From: DATAXI01 sp036266845
GTDB taxonomy: Bacteria > Verrucomicrobiota > Verrucomicrobiia > Chthoniobacterales > Chthoniobacteraceae
Length of the DNA: 64,000 bases
Assembly: GCA_036266845.1 (NCBI GenBank)
Contig: DATAXI010000071.1
Span: 33,365-97,364 of the forward strand
Reading direction: 5' to 3'
Shown: positions 27,013-41,697 of the stretch, one piece after another
Position numbering within the stretch: position 1 is the stretch's first letter
Layout: each line of letters opens with the position of its first letter
Notes under the pieces: model-generated
Seen by the model: only the letters and a program-made list of their open reading frames with translations
Databases searched by the model: none
Told to the model about the DNA's origin: nothing
Translations under genes and position numbers: made by a program

Positions 27013-28692
27013 GTGAATTTTTTCGCCTTCCCAAAACGGACGCTTGCCGCGCTGCTGGTGCTCCTGGCTGTCGCGGCATACCTTCCCGCGATTGGCGCGG
27101 GATATGTCTGGGACGACGACACCCTGCTCACCGCAAATCCGCAAATGCGCGGCGCCGCCGGGCTCGTGGAAATCTGGGAAGGGGTGCGCTCGCGCGATTA
27201 CACACCGGTGACGCTCACGGTCTTCTGGCTGGAGTGGCGGCTCTGGGGCGATACGCCGGTGGGCTATCACGTGGTGAATATTCTGCTGCACGCCCTCTCG
27301 GCCCTGCTGCTCTGGCGCATCCTGGAAAGATTGCGCGTGCCGGGAGCATGGCTCGGGGCGCTGCTCTTTGCGATTCACCCGGTGAACGCCGCGTCCGTGG
27401 CGTGGGTTGCGGAACTCAAGAACACCCTTTCCGGCGCACTTTTTTTTGGATCGGCGCTCACTTTCCTGGAGGCGAGGGAAGGCCGGAGAACCTATGGGTT
27501 ATCCCTCGCGCTATTTCTGCTGGCGGCGCTCAGCAAAGGGGCGGTGGTGACGCTGCCGGCGGCGTTGCTTTTGTGCGTGCTCTGGCTGGATGGAAAATTG
27601 ACGCGGCGCGATGGCATCCGCCTCGCGGGTTATTGCGCCATCGCGCTGCTGGCGGCGCTGGTCACGATTCGCTTCCAGGCGCGGGCGCCGCATTACGGGC
27701 TCATTCCCGATACCCTTGCGTACCGGATTGCGCGCGCGGGAGCGGCGGTGTGGTTTTACCTGGGCGCGCTCATCTGGCCCGTTGGGCTAAGCCCCATCCG
27801 CGCGCAATGGCTGCCGGATTTGCGCTCGCCGGGCGCCTGGCTGCCGGCCGCGGGCGCGGCGGCGCTCGGGATTCTCTTCTACCTGAAGCGCGCGGGATGG
27901 GGGCGGCCCCTGCTTTTCGGCTATGCCTATTTCCTGGCGATGCTGCTGCCGGTGCTCGGCTTTGTCTGGATGACGCTGATGCAGGAGACGCCGGTGGCGG
28001 ATTGGTGGCAATACCTCGCCGCGCCCGGCATCTTTGCCGTGGCGGGAGCGGGCATCGCGCTGGCGGCGCGCCGGTGGCGCATGGTCACTCCCGTGGTATG
28101 CGTGGCGATGGCGTTGCTGATGGTCCAGACCTGGCGTCGGGCGTCGATTTATCACTCGATGGCGAGTTATTGCCTCGCCGTGACGGCGGAGGACCCGCAC
28201 GCATGGACGTTGCAGAACAATCTCGGCATCCTTCTGAAACGCGCCGGGCGTTTTGCCGAAGCCGAGCAATGCTTTCGGCGCGCGTTGCGGGATAACCCGG
28301 GCTACGCCGAGGCGCACATCAATATGGGCAACGCGTACGGCGCCTCCGGCGATATCCCCTCCGCGCTGGCGGAATACCGCACCGCGGCAGAGATGCGGCC
28401 TGGCGATCCCCAGGTGGCTGCGGCGCTCGCCAGCCTGGGCGGCGCGCTGATCGGCGCGGGAAACTATGCGTCTGCGGAGGCCTGTTTTCGCCAGGCGTGC
28501 GTGCAGGAGCCGGAGAGCATCGCGTTGCGGATCGGCCTCTGCCAGGCGCTGCTGCCGCAGGGGAAGAAAGAGGAGGCGCTGCGTGTCTGCGGCGAGGTGG
28601 ACCGGATCGCGAAGGCGAGCGGCAACGCCATCGCGCTGGCGGCGGCGGAAAAATTGCGCGGGGATTGCAATTCCGCCGCGGGCAACCGTTAA
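27013..28692 (+). CDS. Polytopic membrane protein with C-terminal TPRs (TMTC/GT-C-like)
   Basis: 559 residues from GTG at 27013. N-terminal membrane part with about ten helices (residues 10-390); the first loop has YVWDDDTLL, the acidic loop of GT-C-type glycosyltransferases (TMTC/PMT-like), plus LHALSALLLW and AIHPVNAASVAW typical of TMTC-like bacterial proteins. Residues about 400-540 form three to four TPR repeats (AWTLQNNLGILLKRAGRFAEAEQCF; AEAHINMGNAYGASGD). Possible O-mannosyl- or lipid-linked-sugar transfer, but no activity is proven for bacterial relatives. Lgt starts 15 bp downstream. Confidence 0.8.
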   Translation: MNFFAFPKRTLAALLVLLAVAAYLPAIGAGYVWDDDTLLTANPQMRGAAGLVEIWEGVRSRDYTPVTLTVFWLEWRLWGDTPVGYHVVNILLHALSALLLWRILERLRVPGAWLGALLFAIHPVNAASVAWVAELKNTLSGALFFGSALTFLEAREGRRTYGLSLALFLLAALSKGAVVTLPAALLLCVLWLDGKLTRRDGIRLAGYCAIALLAALVTIRFQARAPHYGLIPDTLAYRIARAGAAVWFYLGALIWPVGLSPIRAQWLPDLRSPGAWLPAAGAAALGILFYLKRAGWGRPLLFGYAYFLAMLLPVLGFVWMTLMQETPVADWWQYLAAPGIFAVAGAGIALAARRWRMVTPVVCVAMALLMVQTWRRASIYHSMASYCLAVTAEDPHAWTLQNNLGILLKRAGRFAEAEQCFRRALRDNPGYAEAHINMGNAYGASGDIPSALAEYRTAAEMRPGDPQVAAALASLGGALIGAGNYASAEACFRQACVQEPESIALRIGLCQALLPQGKKEEALRVCGEVDRIAKASGNAIALAAAEKLRGDCNSAAGNR

Positions 28693-28707
28693 TCCTCGGT
28701 TCCTTCG

Positions 28708-29691
28708 ATGTACCTCGCCTATTATCTCGATAACTTCAGTCCCTTCATCTGGGAGATCACGCCCGGTTTCGGCCCGCGGTGGTACGGCTTTGCCTATGTG
28801 ATGGCGTTCGTCGCCGGCTACTTCCTTTACCGGTGGCTGGCCCAGCGGGGCTATACGCAGATGCCGCCGGAGCTGGTGGGCGATTTCATCACCTGGGGCG
28901 GCCTGTTCGGCGTCTTCCTCGGCGGACGGCTCGGGAGCATGATCTTCTATAGCTGGCATGAGTGGATTCACGATCCGCTGCTCTTCTTCAAGGTGTGGGA
29001 TGGCGGCATGGCCAGCCATGGCGGCATCATTGGATTGACGATTTTTACCTGGTACTTTGCCCGGCGCCATCATCTCTCATGGACCAGCATCGGCGATAAC
29101 TTGTGCGTGGTTGCGCCCATTGGCCTTTTCTTTGGACGGCTGGCAAACTTCATCAATGGCGAGCTCTACGGGCGCGCCGCCCAGGGGGTCTCGTGGGCGA
29201 TGCAATTTCCCAAGGAGCTTCAGGATAACCAGGTGCTCGCCGATCGCGCCGCCACGGCGCTGGTGCAGGACCCCGGCGTCCTCGCCTATGCGGCCAAGCA
29301 TTACTCGCCCGTCGATGCCATCATCGCCGCCGCGCGGACCGATGGGCATGTGCGCGAGGTGCTGCGGGCCATCCTCACGCCGCGTTACCCGTCGCAATTG
29401 ATCGAGGCGGCGCTGGAGGGCGTGGTGCTTTTCTCCGCGCTGTGGGTGCTGCGCACGATGGTCAAGGCGCCGCGCGGGGTGATTACCGGGGCGTTCTTCA
29501 TTCTGTACGCGCTGCTCCGCATCGCGGGAGAGCAATTCCGCGAGCCCGGCAGCGATTCCCCCTTCAAGTTCATCTTCGGCTTCCTGACCTACGGCCAGTT
29601 GCTCTCCATCTTCCTCATCTTTGCCGGCATCGCCTTTCTGGTGTGGGGATTCCGCACCCGCCAATACGAGCGGGCTTTTGGCGGGCAATAG
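28708..29691 (+). CDS. lgt: Prolipoprotein diacylglyceryl transferase
   Basis: 327 residues, seven hydrophobic helices. The family signature GRLANFINGELYGR, the essential His in GGMASHGG and Arg in EQFREPGSD are present. An extra loop at about 170-230 (LQDNQVLADRAATALVQD ...) lengthens it over E. coli Lgt. It attaches diacylglycerol to the lipobox cysteine of lipoproteins such as the ABC lipoprotein encoded nearby. Confidence 0.96.
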   Translation: MYLAYYLDNFSPFIWEITPGFGPRWYGFAYVMAFVAGYFLYRWLAQRGYTQMPPELVGDFITWGGLFGVFLGGRLGSMIFYSWHEWIHDPLLFFKVWDGGMASHGGIIGLTIFTWYFARRHHLSWTSIGDNLCVVAPIGLFFGRLANFINGELYGRAAQGVSWAMQFPKELQDNQVLADRAATALVQDPGVLAYAAKHYSPVDAIIAAARTDGHVREVLRAILTPRYPSQLIEAALEGVVLFSALWVLRTMVKAPRGVITGAFFILYALLRIAGEQFREPGSDSPFKFIFGFLTYGQLLSIFLIFAGIAFLVWGFRTRQYERAFGGQ

Positions 29692-29693
29692 CG

Positions 29694-30173
29694 TTACTCC
29701 CGCGGGCTGCGCGGGACCAGCGAGGGGAGCGCGAGGCCGGTGCCGATTGCCGCGAGGGTAAAGATGAGCATCATGATGTTATCCCACGTCGCGATGGTTT
29801 GCATGAATGCCGCGGAATCGCCCGCGCCAGGCCCCTGGCCCGTGCGGAGAAAGGCGAAAACGCTGATGAACACCTTGGCCGCAAGACTGCCGGGGACCAT
29901 CGGGATGGCTCCCACCACCGCAAGCACCGAGCCGCGCGGCGATGGAAAATCCTCCCACACCTTGTCCGCAATCGCCAGCACCAGCGCCGCGATGAAAGAG
30001 GCAACCGCCAGCGAAGTCCCCATCTCCTGCCCCGCCGTGCGGACTGCCAGAGCCAATGCCCCTGCGCCGAAGCAAAGCGGGAGCATGCGCGGGTGGCAAT
30101 TGAAGAGCACCGCGAAACCCGCCGCCGCGATGCCGCCGAAAAACGCCTGATGCAAAATCTGGAGGATACTCAT
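29694..30173 (-). CDS. Threonine/serine exporter, small subunit (ThrE_2/YjjB-like)
   Basis: 159 residues from ATG at 30173. Four to five hydrophobic helices; LFNCHPRMLP and VVGAIPMVPGSLAAKV (the PMVPG motif) are typical of the DUF3815/ThrE_2 family. Start overlaps the stop of the large-subunit gene by ATGA, so the two are coupled. Related YjjB/YjjP pairs export dicarboxylates such as succinate, so the substrate could be either an amino acid or a dicarboxylate. Confidence 0.88.
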   Translation of the reverse strand: MSILQILHQAFFGGIAAAGFAVLFNCHPRMLPLCFGAGALALAVRTAGQEMGTSLAVASFIAALVLAIADKVWEDFPSPRGSVLAVVGAIPMVPGSLAAKVFISVFAFLRTGQGPGAGDSAAFMQTIATWDNIMMLIFTLAAIGTGLALPSLVPRSPRE

Positions 30174-30952
30174 GGCCGGGGAAGGACGAGCGCCTGGGCC
30201 AGCACCAGCCCCAGCGCCATAAAGGTGAGCAGATAAAGCACGCGCAGCGCGCGGGCCGTGGCGAGGCTGGGTTTTCCCTCCAGAATATCCACCTGCGCGT
30301 TCAGCACCGCGACGCCGGGCACCAGCAGGAGCGTGGCGGCCACCGTGGCTATCGGGATGTGGATGCTGTGGACGAGCCTGCACCCGAGGCCCGCAAGCGC
30401 CGCGGAGAGGAAACTGACCGCTCCCGCGACCACGAAGATATTGTGCCGCCGGTGCAGCATCTCATGCCGCGCCCATTGGCCGCCGGTGCTCGCGGCGACG
30501 ATCGGCAGAAAAGCCAGCCAGTCACTCCCCAGCAGCCGGCCAAAGGCGCCGCAGGCCAGCCCGGTGCTGAGACAGACCAGCCAGACCGGGTAGGCAGGCG
30601 TCGTGCGCGGCACCTGGTCCAGCGCGGCCTGGGCCGCCGCGCAATCGAGCCGGCCCGCCGCGAGGTCCCGGATGATCTGGCGAACCGCCTGGATGCGCCG
30701 GAGATTGACTCCATGCTCGGTGGCCTTGCTCATTTGCATGATGGACTCCGGCCCGCGGCGGATCGTCACCAGAATGGCGGCGTGCTGGCAAAAGACCTCC
30801 GCCGAGTCGCACCCGAGCGCCTGGGTGATATCCGTAACCGCTTCATGCACGTTCCGGCCATTGGCCCCGGTCTGGAGCATCTGGCACCCCGCGCAGAGGC
30901 AGAGCCGTGCTACATCGTCCAGGGGCGGCGGGTTCGGGATGGATGCTGTCAT
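30170..30952 (-). CDS. Threonine/serine exporter, large subunit (ThrE/YjjP-like)
   Basis: 260 residues. Cytoplasmic N-terminal domain at about 1-125 (CAGCQMLQTGANGRNVHE, TIRRGPESIMQMSK) and a membrane part with five helices from about 126 (PVWLVCLSTGLACGAFGRLLG, LLLVPGVAVLNAQVDILEG). This is the DUF1212/ThrE layout. Works with the small subunit encoded next. Divergent from the ABC importer genes. Confidence 0.88.
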   Translation of the reverse strand: MTASIPNPPPLDDVARLCLCAGCQMLQTGANGRNVHEAVTDITQALGCDSAEVFCQHAAILVTIRRGPESIMQMSKATEHGVNLRRIQAVRQIIRDLAAGRLDCAAAQAALDQVPRTTPAYPVWLVCLSTGLACGAFGRLLGSDWLAFLPIVAASTGGQWARHEMLHRRHNIFVVAGAVSFLSAALAGLGCRLVHSIHIPIATVAATLLLVPGVAVLNAQVDILEGKPSLATARALRVLYLLTFMALGLVLAQALVLPRP

Positions 30953-31095
30953 CAGGTTTATTCTGGGAGCAAGTCTGGCACCCGGGAAGCGGTTTCGCCG
31001 ATCTTCCCTTGGCTACCTCCAGCTATTTTTTGCCGCGCCAAAAAGGCTGCTTGACGAAAACGCCACTCACCGGTTGCGTACCGGGGAGTCCCCAC

Positions 31096-32454
31096 GTGCG
31101 AATCCCCCGGCCCAACGTCAAGCGCCTCGCCATCGCAGCAGCCGCAATGCTGCTGGCGCTGCCGGGCTGCCGCCAGTCCCCCGATCCCAGCCAGGGGCGC
31201 GTGGTGGTGGAGTATTGGGAAAAGTGGACCGGGTTCGAGGCCGATGCGATGCGGGCCGTGGTGGACGATTTCAATGCAAGCCAGAATCGCATATACGTCG
31301 ATTATACCAGCACCAGCCAGATCGACCGCAAGCTCATGCTGGCCACCGCCGGCGGCGTGCCGCCGGACCTCGCGGGCATCTACTCCAGCCGGCTCCCCGT
31401 CTATGCGGAAAACAATGCGCTGATGCCCCTGGACAAGATGGCGGCGGACGCCGGCATCACCCGGGACCGGTACATCGATATCTTCTGGCAAATGAGCATG
31501 CACCGGGGGCATCTCTGGTGCCTCCCGTCCACGCCCTCCTGCACCGCCCTTATCTGGAATAAGAAGATGTTTCGCGATGCCGGGCTGGACCCGGAGAAAC
31601 CGCCCAGGACCATTGCGGAGCTGGAGCAGGATAACCAGAAGCTCATCAAGCGCCGCCCGGACGGCAGCCTGCAATCCATCGGCTACATCCCCGAGGTGCC
31701 GGGCTATTGGGACCCGCTTTGGGGCTATTTCTTCGGCGGCTCCCTCTGGAACGGACGCGACGCGATCACCGCGACCGATCCCGGCAACGTGGCCGCCCTG
31801 CAATGGATCGCCTCCTACCCGAAACGGTTCGGCGTTCACGATCTGCTGACGTTCTGCGACGGGTTCGGCAGTCTGGCGTCCCCGCAGAATCCATTTTTCA
31901 ACGGGCGCGTCGCGATGATCATGGACGGCGTGTGGGATTACAATTTCATCAAGAATTATGCGCCGGCCAATTTCGAGTGGGGCGTCGCGCCCTTCCCCTC
32001 GGCGGATCCCGTGACGCTCAAGGATGTCACGATCGTGGAAATGGACGGCCTGGTCATTCCCGCGGGCGCAAAGCATCCGAAAGAGGCGTTCGATTTCATC
32101 CAGTACGTCAATACCCAGAAGCCGATGGAAAAGCTCTGCCTGCTCCAGCGGAAATTCAGCCCGCTGCGCGAGTGCAGCGCGCAGTTTTACCGCGACCATC
32201 CAAATCCCTGCATCGCCACATTCGTGAAACTGGCAAAGAGCCCCAATGCCCGCCCCGTGCCGCCGCTGGCCATGTGGATGCAATACCAGAATGACATGAT
32301 GAACGCCGTGAACCGCGTCTGGACAGGCAAGGCACAGCCGGAACAAGCTCTGGAACGCGTCCAGGAGCGGGACAGCCAGGCCTTCGCGCGCACCCAGGCG
32401 CGGTGGCATCGCCTCGCGCCGCTGCTGACCGCGGAATGGAGCAAACAACCATGA
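31096..32454 (+). CDS. ABC transporter solute-binding lipoprotein (sugar, family 1)
   Basis: 452 residues from GTG at 31096, chosen because GGGGAG lies 7 bp upstream and the signal sequence starts there. Lipobox LALPGC (Cys near residue 23) predicts a lipoprotein. The mature protein shows VVVEYWEKWTGFEADAMRAVV, PPDLAGIYSS, FFNGRVAMIMDGVWDY and AFDFIQYV, characteristic of MalE-type binding proteins. Its stop overlaps the start of the first permease by ATGA. Ligand probably an oligosaccharide or glycoside. Confidence 0.92.
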   Translation: MRIPRPNVKRLAIAAAAMLLALPGCRQSPDPSQGRVVVEYWEKWTGFEADAMRAVVDDFNASQNRIYVDYTSTSQIDRKLMLATAGGVPPDLAGIYSSRLPVYAENNALMPLDKMAADAGITRDRYIDIFWQMSMHRGHLWCLPSTPSCTALIWNKKMFRDAGLDPEKPPRTIAELEQDNQKLIKRRPDGSLQSIGYIPEVPGYWDPLWGYFFGGSLWNGRDAITATDPGNVAALQWIASYPKRFGVHDLLTFCDGFGSLASPQNPFFNGRVAMIMDGVWDYNFIKNYAPANFEWGVAPFPSADPVTLKDVTIVEMDGLVIPAGAKHPKEAFDFIQYVNTQKPMEKLCLLQRKFSPLRECSAQFYRDHPNPCIATFVKLAKSPNARPVPPLAMWMQYQNDMMNAVNRVWTGKAQPEQALERVQERDSQAFARTQARWHRLAPLLTAEWSKQP

Positions 32455-33368
32455 CCAAGGCCGAGCAACGCAACCTGCGGAACGGACTCTTCTTCATCAG
32501 CCCATGGCTGATCGGTTTCCTCGCGCTCTGCGTCTATCCGCTTGCCAGCTCGCTTTGGTTCTCGCTGTGCGATTACTCGGCTCTCTCCCCGGCGGTCTTT
32601 ACCGGCGCGGCGAATTACAGGAGCCTGCTGACCGACGGAGTCTTCTGGAAAGCGCTCTATAACACATTCTACTTCGCCGCGTTCTCGATTCCGCTGAGCC
32701 TGCTCATTTCCCTGACGCTGGCGATCCTGCTCAACTTCGACATCCCGGGCCGCGGCATCTTGCGCACGGTTTTCTTCCTCCCATCGCTGGTGCCCATGGT
32801 CTGCCTGGCGGTGCTCTGGCAATGGATGCTCAATGGCGAGCTGGGGCTCGTCAATAACACGCTGAAGCCGATCTTCGGCGTGCTGAATTATTTGTTCGGC
32901 AGCCATTTGCAGCCGCCGGACTGGCTGCTCGATGCGCGATACGCGAAGTGGGGCATCATCTTCGCCAGCCTCTGGGGCGTCGGCAACGCGGTGGTCATTT
33001 ACCTGGCCGGTTTGCAGGATGTGCCGCGCTTCCTGTACGAGTCCGCGGATATCGATGGCGCCGGTTTCTGGCGCAAGACATGGCACATTACGCTGCCGAT
33101 TATTTCGCCGACGATTTACTTCAATGTCATCATGGCGGTCATCGGCTCCTTCCAGGTGTTCGCGGTGCCATATGTGATGACCAACGGCACCGATGGGCCG
33201 GACCGCTCGCTGCTTTTCCTGGCCACTTATCTCTTCGAGAACGCGTTCGATTATTTCAACATGGGGTATGCGTGCGCGATCGGCGCGGCGCTCTTCCTGG
33301 TGATCGTGGTCCTGACCTACGCGGCCACCAAGCTCTCCGAGAGTCACATTTACTACGCCGGCAAATGA
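32451..33368 (+). CDS. ABC sugar transporter permease (MalF/UgpA-like)
   Basis: 305 residues from ATG at 32451. Six hydrophobic helices (LFFISPWLIGFLALCVYPLA ...) and the cytoplasmic EAA loop ESADIDGAGFWRKTWHITLP that contacts the ATPase. Overlaps the binding protein stop and the next permease start, each by four bases. Makes the inner-membrane channel together with the second permease. Confidence 0.93.
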   Translation: MTKAEQRNLRNGLFFISPWLIGFLALCVYPLASSLWFSLCDYSALSPAVFTGAANYRSLLTDGVFWKALYNTFYFAAFSIPLSLLISLTLAILLNFDIPGRGILRTVFFLPSLVPMVCLAVLWQWMLNGELGLVNNTLKPIFGVLNYLFGSHLQPPDWLLDARYAKWGIIFASLWGVGNAVVIYLAGLQDVPRFLYESADIDGAGFWRKTWHITLPIISPTIYFNVIMAVIGSFQVFAVPYVMTNGTDGPDRSLLFLATYLFENAFDYFNMGYACAIGAALFLVIVVLTYAATKLSESHIYYAGK

Positions 33369-34207
33369 ATGCGCGCGAACACAACCGCTGGGTTTCGCCC
33401 GCCGTGCTGGCGGTCCTGATCATCATTGGCGTGGCGTTCCTCGCGCCGTTTGCGTGGATGATCTCGACCTCCCTCAAGCCGCTCAACGAGACGATGACGC
33501 TGCCGCCACACTGGCTCCCCAGCCATCCCCAATGGCGCAATTATCCGGACGCGATCGCCGGCATGGGCGATTTCTGGCGTTACGCGGCCAATACGCTTTA
33601 CCTTTGCGTGCTCTGCGTGATCGGCACCGTGGCCAGCAGCGCGCTGGCCGCGTATGGATTTTCCCGCATCGAGTGGAAGGGGCGCGACCAGCTCTTCCTG
33701 GTGTTGCTGGGGACGATGATGATCCCGTTCCCGGTGATCATGGTGCCGATTTTCACGCTCTTCCGGAATCTCGGCTGGATTGGCTCGTTCAAGCCGATCT
33801 GGGTGCCGGCGTTTTTTGCCGGCGCGTTCAATGTGTTCCTGCTCCGCCAGTTCTTCTTTGGCTTGCCCAGGGATATTTCCGAGGCGGCGCGCATCGATGG
33901 CTGCTCGGAGTTCCAGATTTTCATGTGGGTGGTGCTGCCGCTCTGCCGGCCGGCGCTGCTGGTGGTGGCGCTGTTCCAGTTCATGTTCACGTGGAATGAC
34001 TTTCTCGGGCCGCTCATTTACCTGACTCGCCAGGATCATTTTACCCTGGCGCTGGGCCTGCAGAGCTTCCAGAGCCAGAACGGCGGCACGGAATGGCATT
34101 TCCTCATGGCCGCTTCCACGCTGGTCGTATTACCCGTCCTGATTCTCTTCTTCTTCACCCAGCGCTCCTTCATCGAAGGCATCGCCGTGACCGGCGGGAA
34201 GAATTGA
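33365..34207 (+). CDS. ABC sugar transporter permease (MalG/UgpE-like)
   Basis: 280 residues from ATG at 33365, which overlaps the previous stop. N-terminal FAWMISTSLKPLNE, six helices, EAA loop EAARIDGCSEFQIFMWVVLP, and C-terminal QRSFIEGIAVTGGKN are typical of MalG-type permeases. No ATP-binding gene follows, so a shared MsmK/MalK-type ATPase elsewhere must serve this importer. Confidence 0.94.
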   Translation: MNAREHNRWVSPAVLAVLIIIGVAFLAPFAWMISTSLKPLNETMTLPPHWLPSHPQWRNYPDAIAGMGDFWRYAANTLYLCVLCVIGTVASSALAAYGFSRIEWKGRDQLFLVLLGTMMIPFPVIMVPIFTLFRNLGWIGSFKPIWVPAFFAGAFNVFLLRQFFFGLPRDISEAARIDGCSEFQIFMWVVLPLCRPALLVVALFQFMFTWNDFLGPLIYLTRQDHFTLALGLQSFQSQNGGTEWHFLMAASTLVVLPVLILFFFTQRSFIEGIAVTGGKN

Positions 34208-34608
34208 CGCGATGGCACCCTGCGATTTTCGTAGTGCGGGCCGCGAGAATTGGCTTCCTGTGGAAATTCGCAACGGACAGCGCATCTTCCATTTCATTTG
34301 CCGCGGGTTTCTCCCGCGCCGTTGGCGCTGGCTTCGCGTGCGTAGGTAACCTGGGGCTGCGCTCGTTCCTCGCTGCGCCCCAGGCTGGCCTAAAACGGGC
34401 CGTTGGCCCTTAAGATCGCCTCGAATTCAAGGCAAAAGTCCGCTAACTAACGCGCACAGAAACGCGGTGGGAATTCCGCGGAGTTGTTGTTCAAGGAGGT
34501 CACGCTCCTCCGTTCCGCGGCGGCAGCGAAACGCCGCCCGCCGGTCCATGGCCGATTTGCAAAACGTGACGCGCAGAACTCGCAAGCAACTCCGCAGCGC
34601 CTGGGCGC
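34208..34608. other. Intergenic region between ABC permease and uvrA, no gene seen
   Basis: Both flanking genes converge here. I see no credible coding frame or RNA. A nested inverted repeat is present: CCGCGGA at 34476-34482 pairs with TCCGCGG at 34514-34520 and encloses AGGAG ... CTCCT. No T-run follows, so a terminator role is only possible. Confidence 0.45.
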
Positions 34609-40275
<5,667 letters not shown>

Positions 40276-40344
40276 CCGGAATCAAAGGGATTCAGATTCA
40301 TGGTTTCCCCTGAGGCCGATGGTCTTGTAAAGTGAGCCGGAGCC

Positions 40345-40896
40345 ATGGATATTCCACTCTCTCCCCCAGTTCTGGCCCGGGAAACTATTTTGAAGGCACT
40401 CGCCCGGTTGGATGAAAAATTGCGAGGCGAGGGGATTATCGGCGAAATCTGCCTGTACGGCGGCACAGCCATGGTTCTTGCTTTCAATGCCCGTCTCTCG
40501 ACGCGTGACGTGGACGCCGTCTTTAAGCCCCCAGAGATGATTCGACGCCATACCGCGGAGATCGGTGAGGAATTCCACCTCCCGCCGAATTGGTTAAACG
40601 ACGGGGTAAAGGGCTTCCTTTCCCATGCCGGCGAGTACACCAGCGATGGCCTGCCGCAGTGGGAAAACCTGCGCGCCATCCGGCCAACCGCGGAATATCT
40701 GCTTGCGATGAAATGTATGGCGTCCCGTTCCCCTTCCTACGAAACCAGCGGGGACCGGGAGGATATCCTGTTTCTTATCAGACAACTCCGGCTCGCCGAT
40801 TCAGAATCCGTCCTGCAGGTTGTAGAAAAGTTCTATCCGGCGGATCGGATCCCGCCAAAAACCCATTTTCTCATCCAGGAATTGGTGCAAGGATGA
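40345..40896 (+). CDS. DUF6036-type nucleotidyltransferase, possible toxin of a toxin-antitoxin pair
   Basis: 183 residues from ATG at 40345. EICLYGGTAMVLAF near 33-46 is the GG(T/S)A nucleotidyltransferase motif and STRDVDAVFKP near 51-61 supplies the two-Asp metal site. TAEYLLAMKCMA and GDREDILFLI follow, as in DUF6036/AbiEii-like proteins. Relatives include toxins that transfer nucleotides to RNA or protein. A partner gene starts 4 bp downstream. Activity is inferred, not shown. Confidence 0.8.
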   Translation: MDIPLSPPVLARETILKALARLDEKLRGEGIIGEICLYGGTAMVLAFNARLSTRDVDAVFKPPEMIRRHTAEIGEEFHLPPNWLNDGVKGFLSHAGEYTSDGLPQWENLRAIRPTAEYLLAMKCMASRSPSYETSGDREDILFLIRQLRLADSESVLQVVEKFYPADRIPPKTHFLIQELVQG

Positions 40897-40900
40897 ATTG

Positions 40901-41290
40901 ATGAGAGAATCGCCACGGCCAAGGACGCTTGCCGAAGTGGCGGCCATTGGCTCCAATGCACAGACCTTTGGGTTCGCAGTCCCGGAGTTTCTGGACGAGT
41001 TTTACGATGAGCCACTGGCGGAACGCCTTGCAGAAGAGCCGCGGTCCATGACAGCGATCCTGGGAGACGACGGCCTGGCGGACGCAACCCTGGCGGCGAT
41101 CGCGGATCACCTTAGCCGCCAATACCATTTAAAGCCTCCGCAGTGGGCGTTTGCCCCGGAGCGGGTTCTTGCGACGCCGTGGTTTGCGATGAAGTCGCAC
41201 GGCGGCAGGATGTGCCTCCTGATCGAAAGTCCCCCGGCGTTCAGGGAGCGCAATATCTTCGTCTCCGCGAACGCCTTGAGCCGGGCCTAA
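40901..41290 (+). CDS. Hypothetical partner of the nucleotidyltransferase, possible antitoxin
   Basis: 129 residues from ATG at 40901, 4 bp after the preceding stop. N-terminal RTLAEVAAIGS resembles short helical segments; the middle is acidic (FLDEFYDEPLAERLAEEP), and the C-terminus ends CLLIESPPAFRERNIFVSANALSRA. I recall that tail accompanying DUF6036 genes in other bacteria, but cannot verify it. Operon layout (toxin-like gene first) and small size suit a toxin-antitoxin pair; other roles are possible. Confidence 0.65.
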   Translation: MRESPRPRTLAEVAAIGSNAQTFGFAVPEFLDEFYDEPLAERLAEEPRSMTAILGDDGLADATLAAIADHLSRQYHLKPPQWAFAPERVLATPWFAMKSHGGRMCLLIESPPAFRERNIFVSANALSRA

Positions 41291-41321
41291 AGGTTTTCCA
41301 ACGTACCGGGCGCGCGGGCCG

Positions 41322-41633
41322 TCACTTGCGCTTGAGCGTGGCGGACAGCTTGCCAACGCGCTGGCGCATGATCTTGCCCATCTTGAACTTGACCGTCGCC
41401 CGTTCGGGAATTTTGAACTCACTGCCCGGAACATTGGGGTTCCGGCCTACACGGGGTTTGGTCAGCTTCACCTCGAAGATGCCGAAGTTGCGTAATTCAA
41501 CCACGTCATTCTCCGAGAGGGAGTCGGTAATATGGTCCAGGGTCTTTTGAATGACCTCATAAACCTGATGTTGGACCAAGCCGGTCTCATTGGAGATTTT
41601 GACCACTAGGTCTCGTTTGGTGAGCGTAGCCAT
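41322..41633 (-). CDS. HU/IHF-family DNA-binding protein
   Basis: 103 residues. TKRDLVVKISNETGLVQHQ, VVELRNFGIFEVK and the DNA-arm GRNPNVPGSEFKIPERATVKFKMGK with the conserved RNP are diagnostic of HU/IHF. It bends and compacts DNA as a dimer. A single free-standing gene; about 10 residues longer than E. coli HU, with a basic tail LSATLKRK. Confidence 0.95.
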   Translation of the reverse strand: MATLTKRDLVVKISNETGLVQHQVYEVIQKTLDHITDSLSENDVVELRNFGIFEVKLTKPRVGRNPNVPGSEFKIPERATVKFKMGKIMRQRVGKLSATLKRK

Positions 41634-41697
41634 TTTCTTAACTTATCGAAGCTCGCACGCCTCGCAAGTGCCTTTCTTGAAAGAGATTACCATTTTC

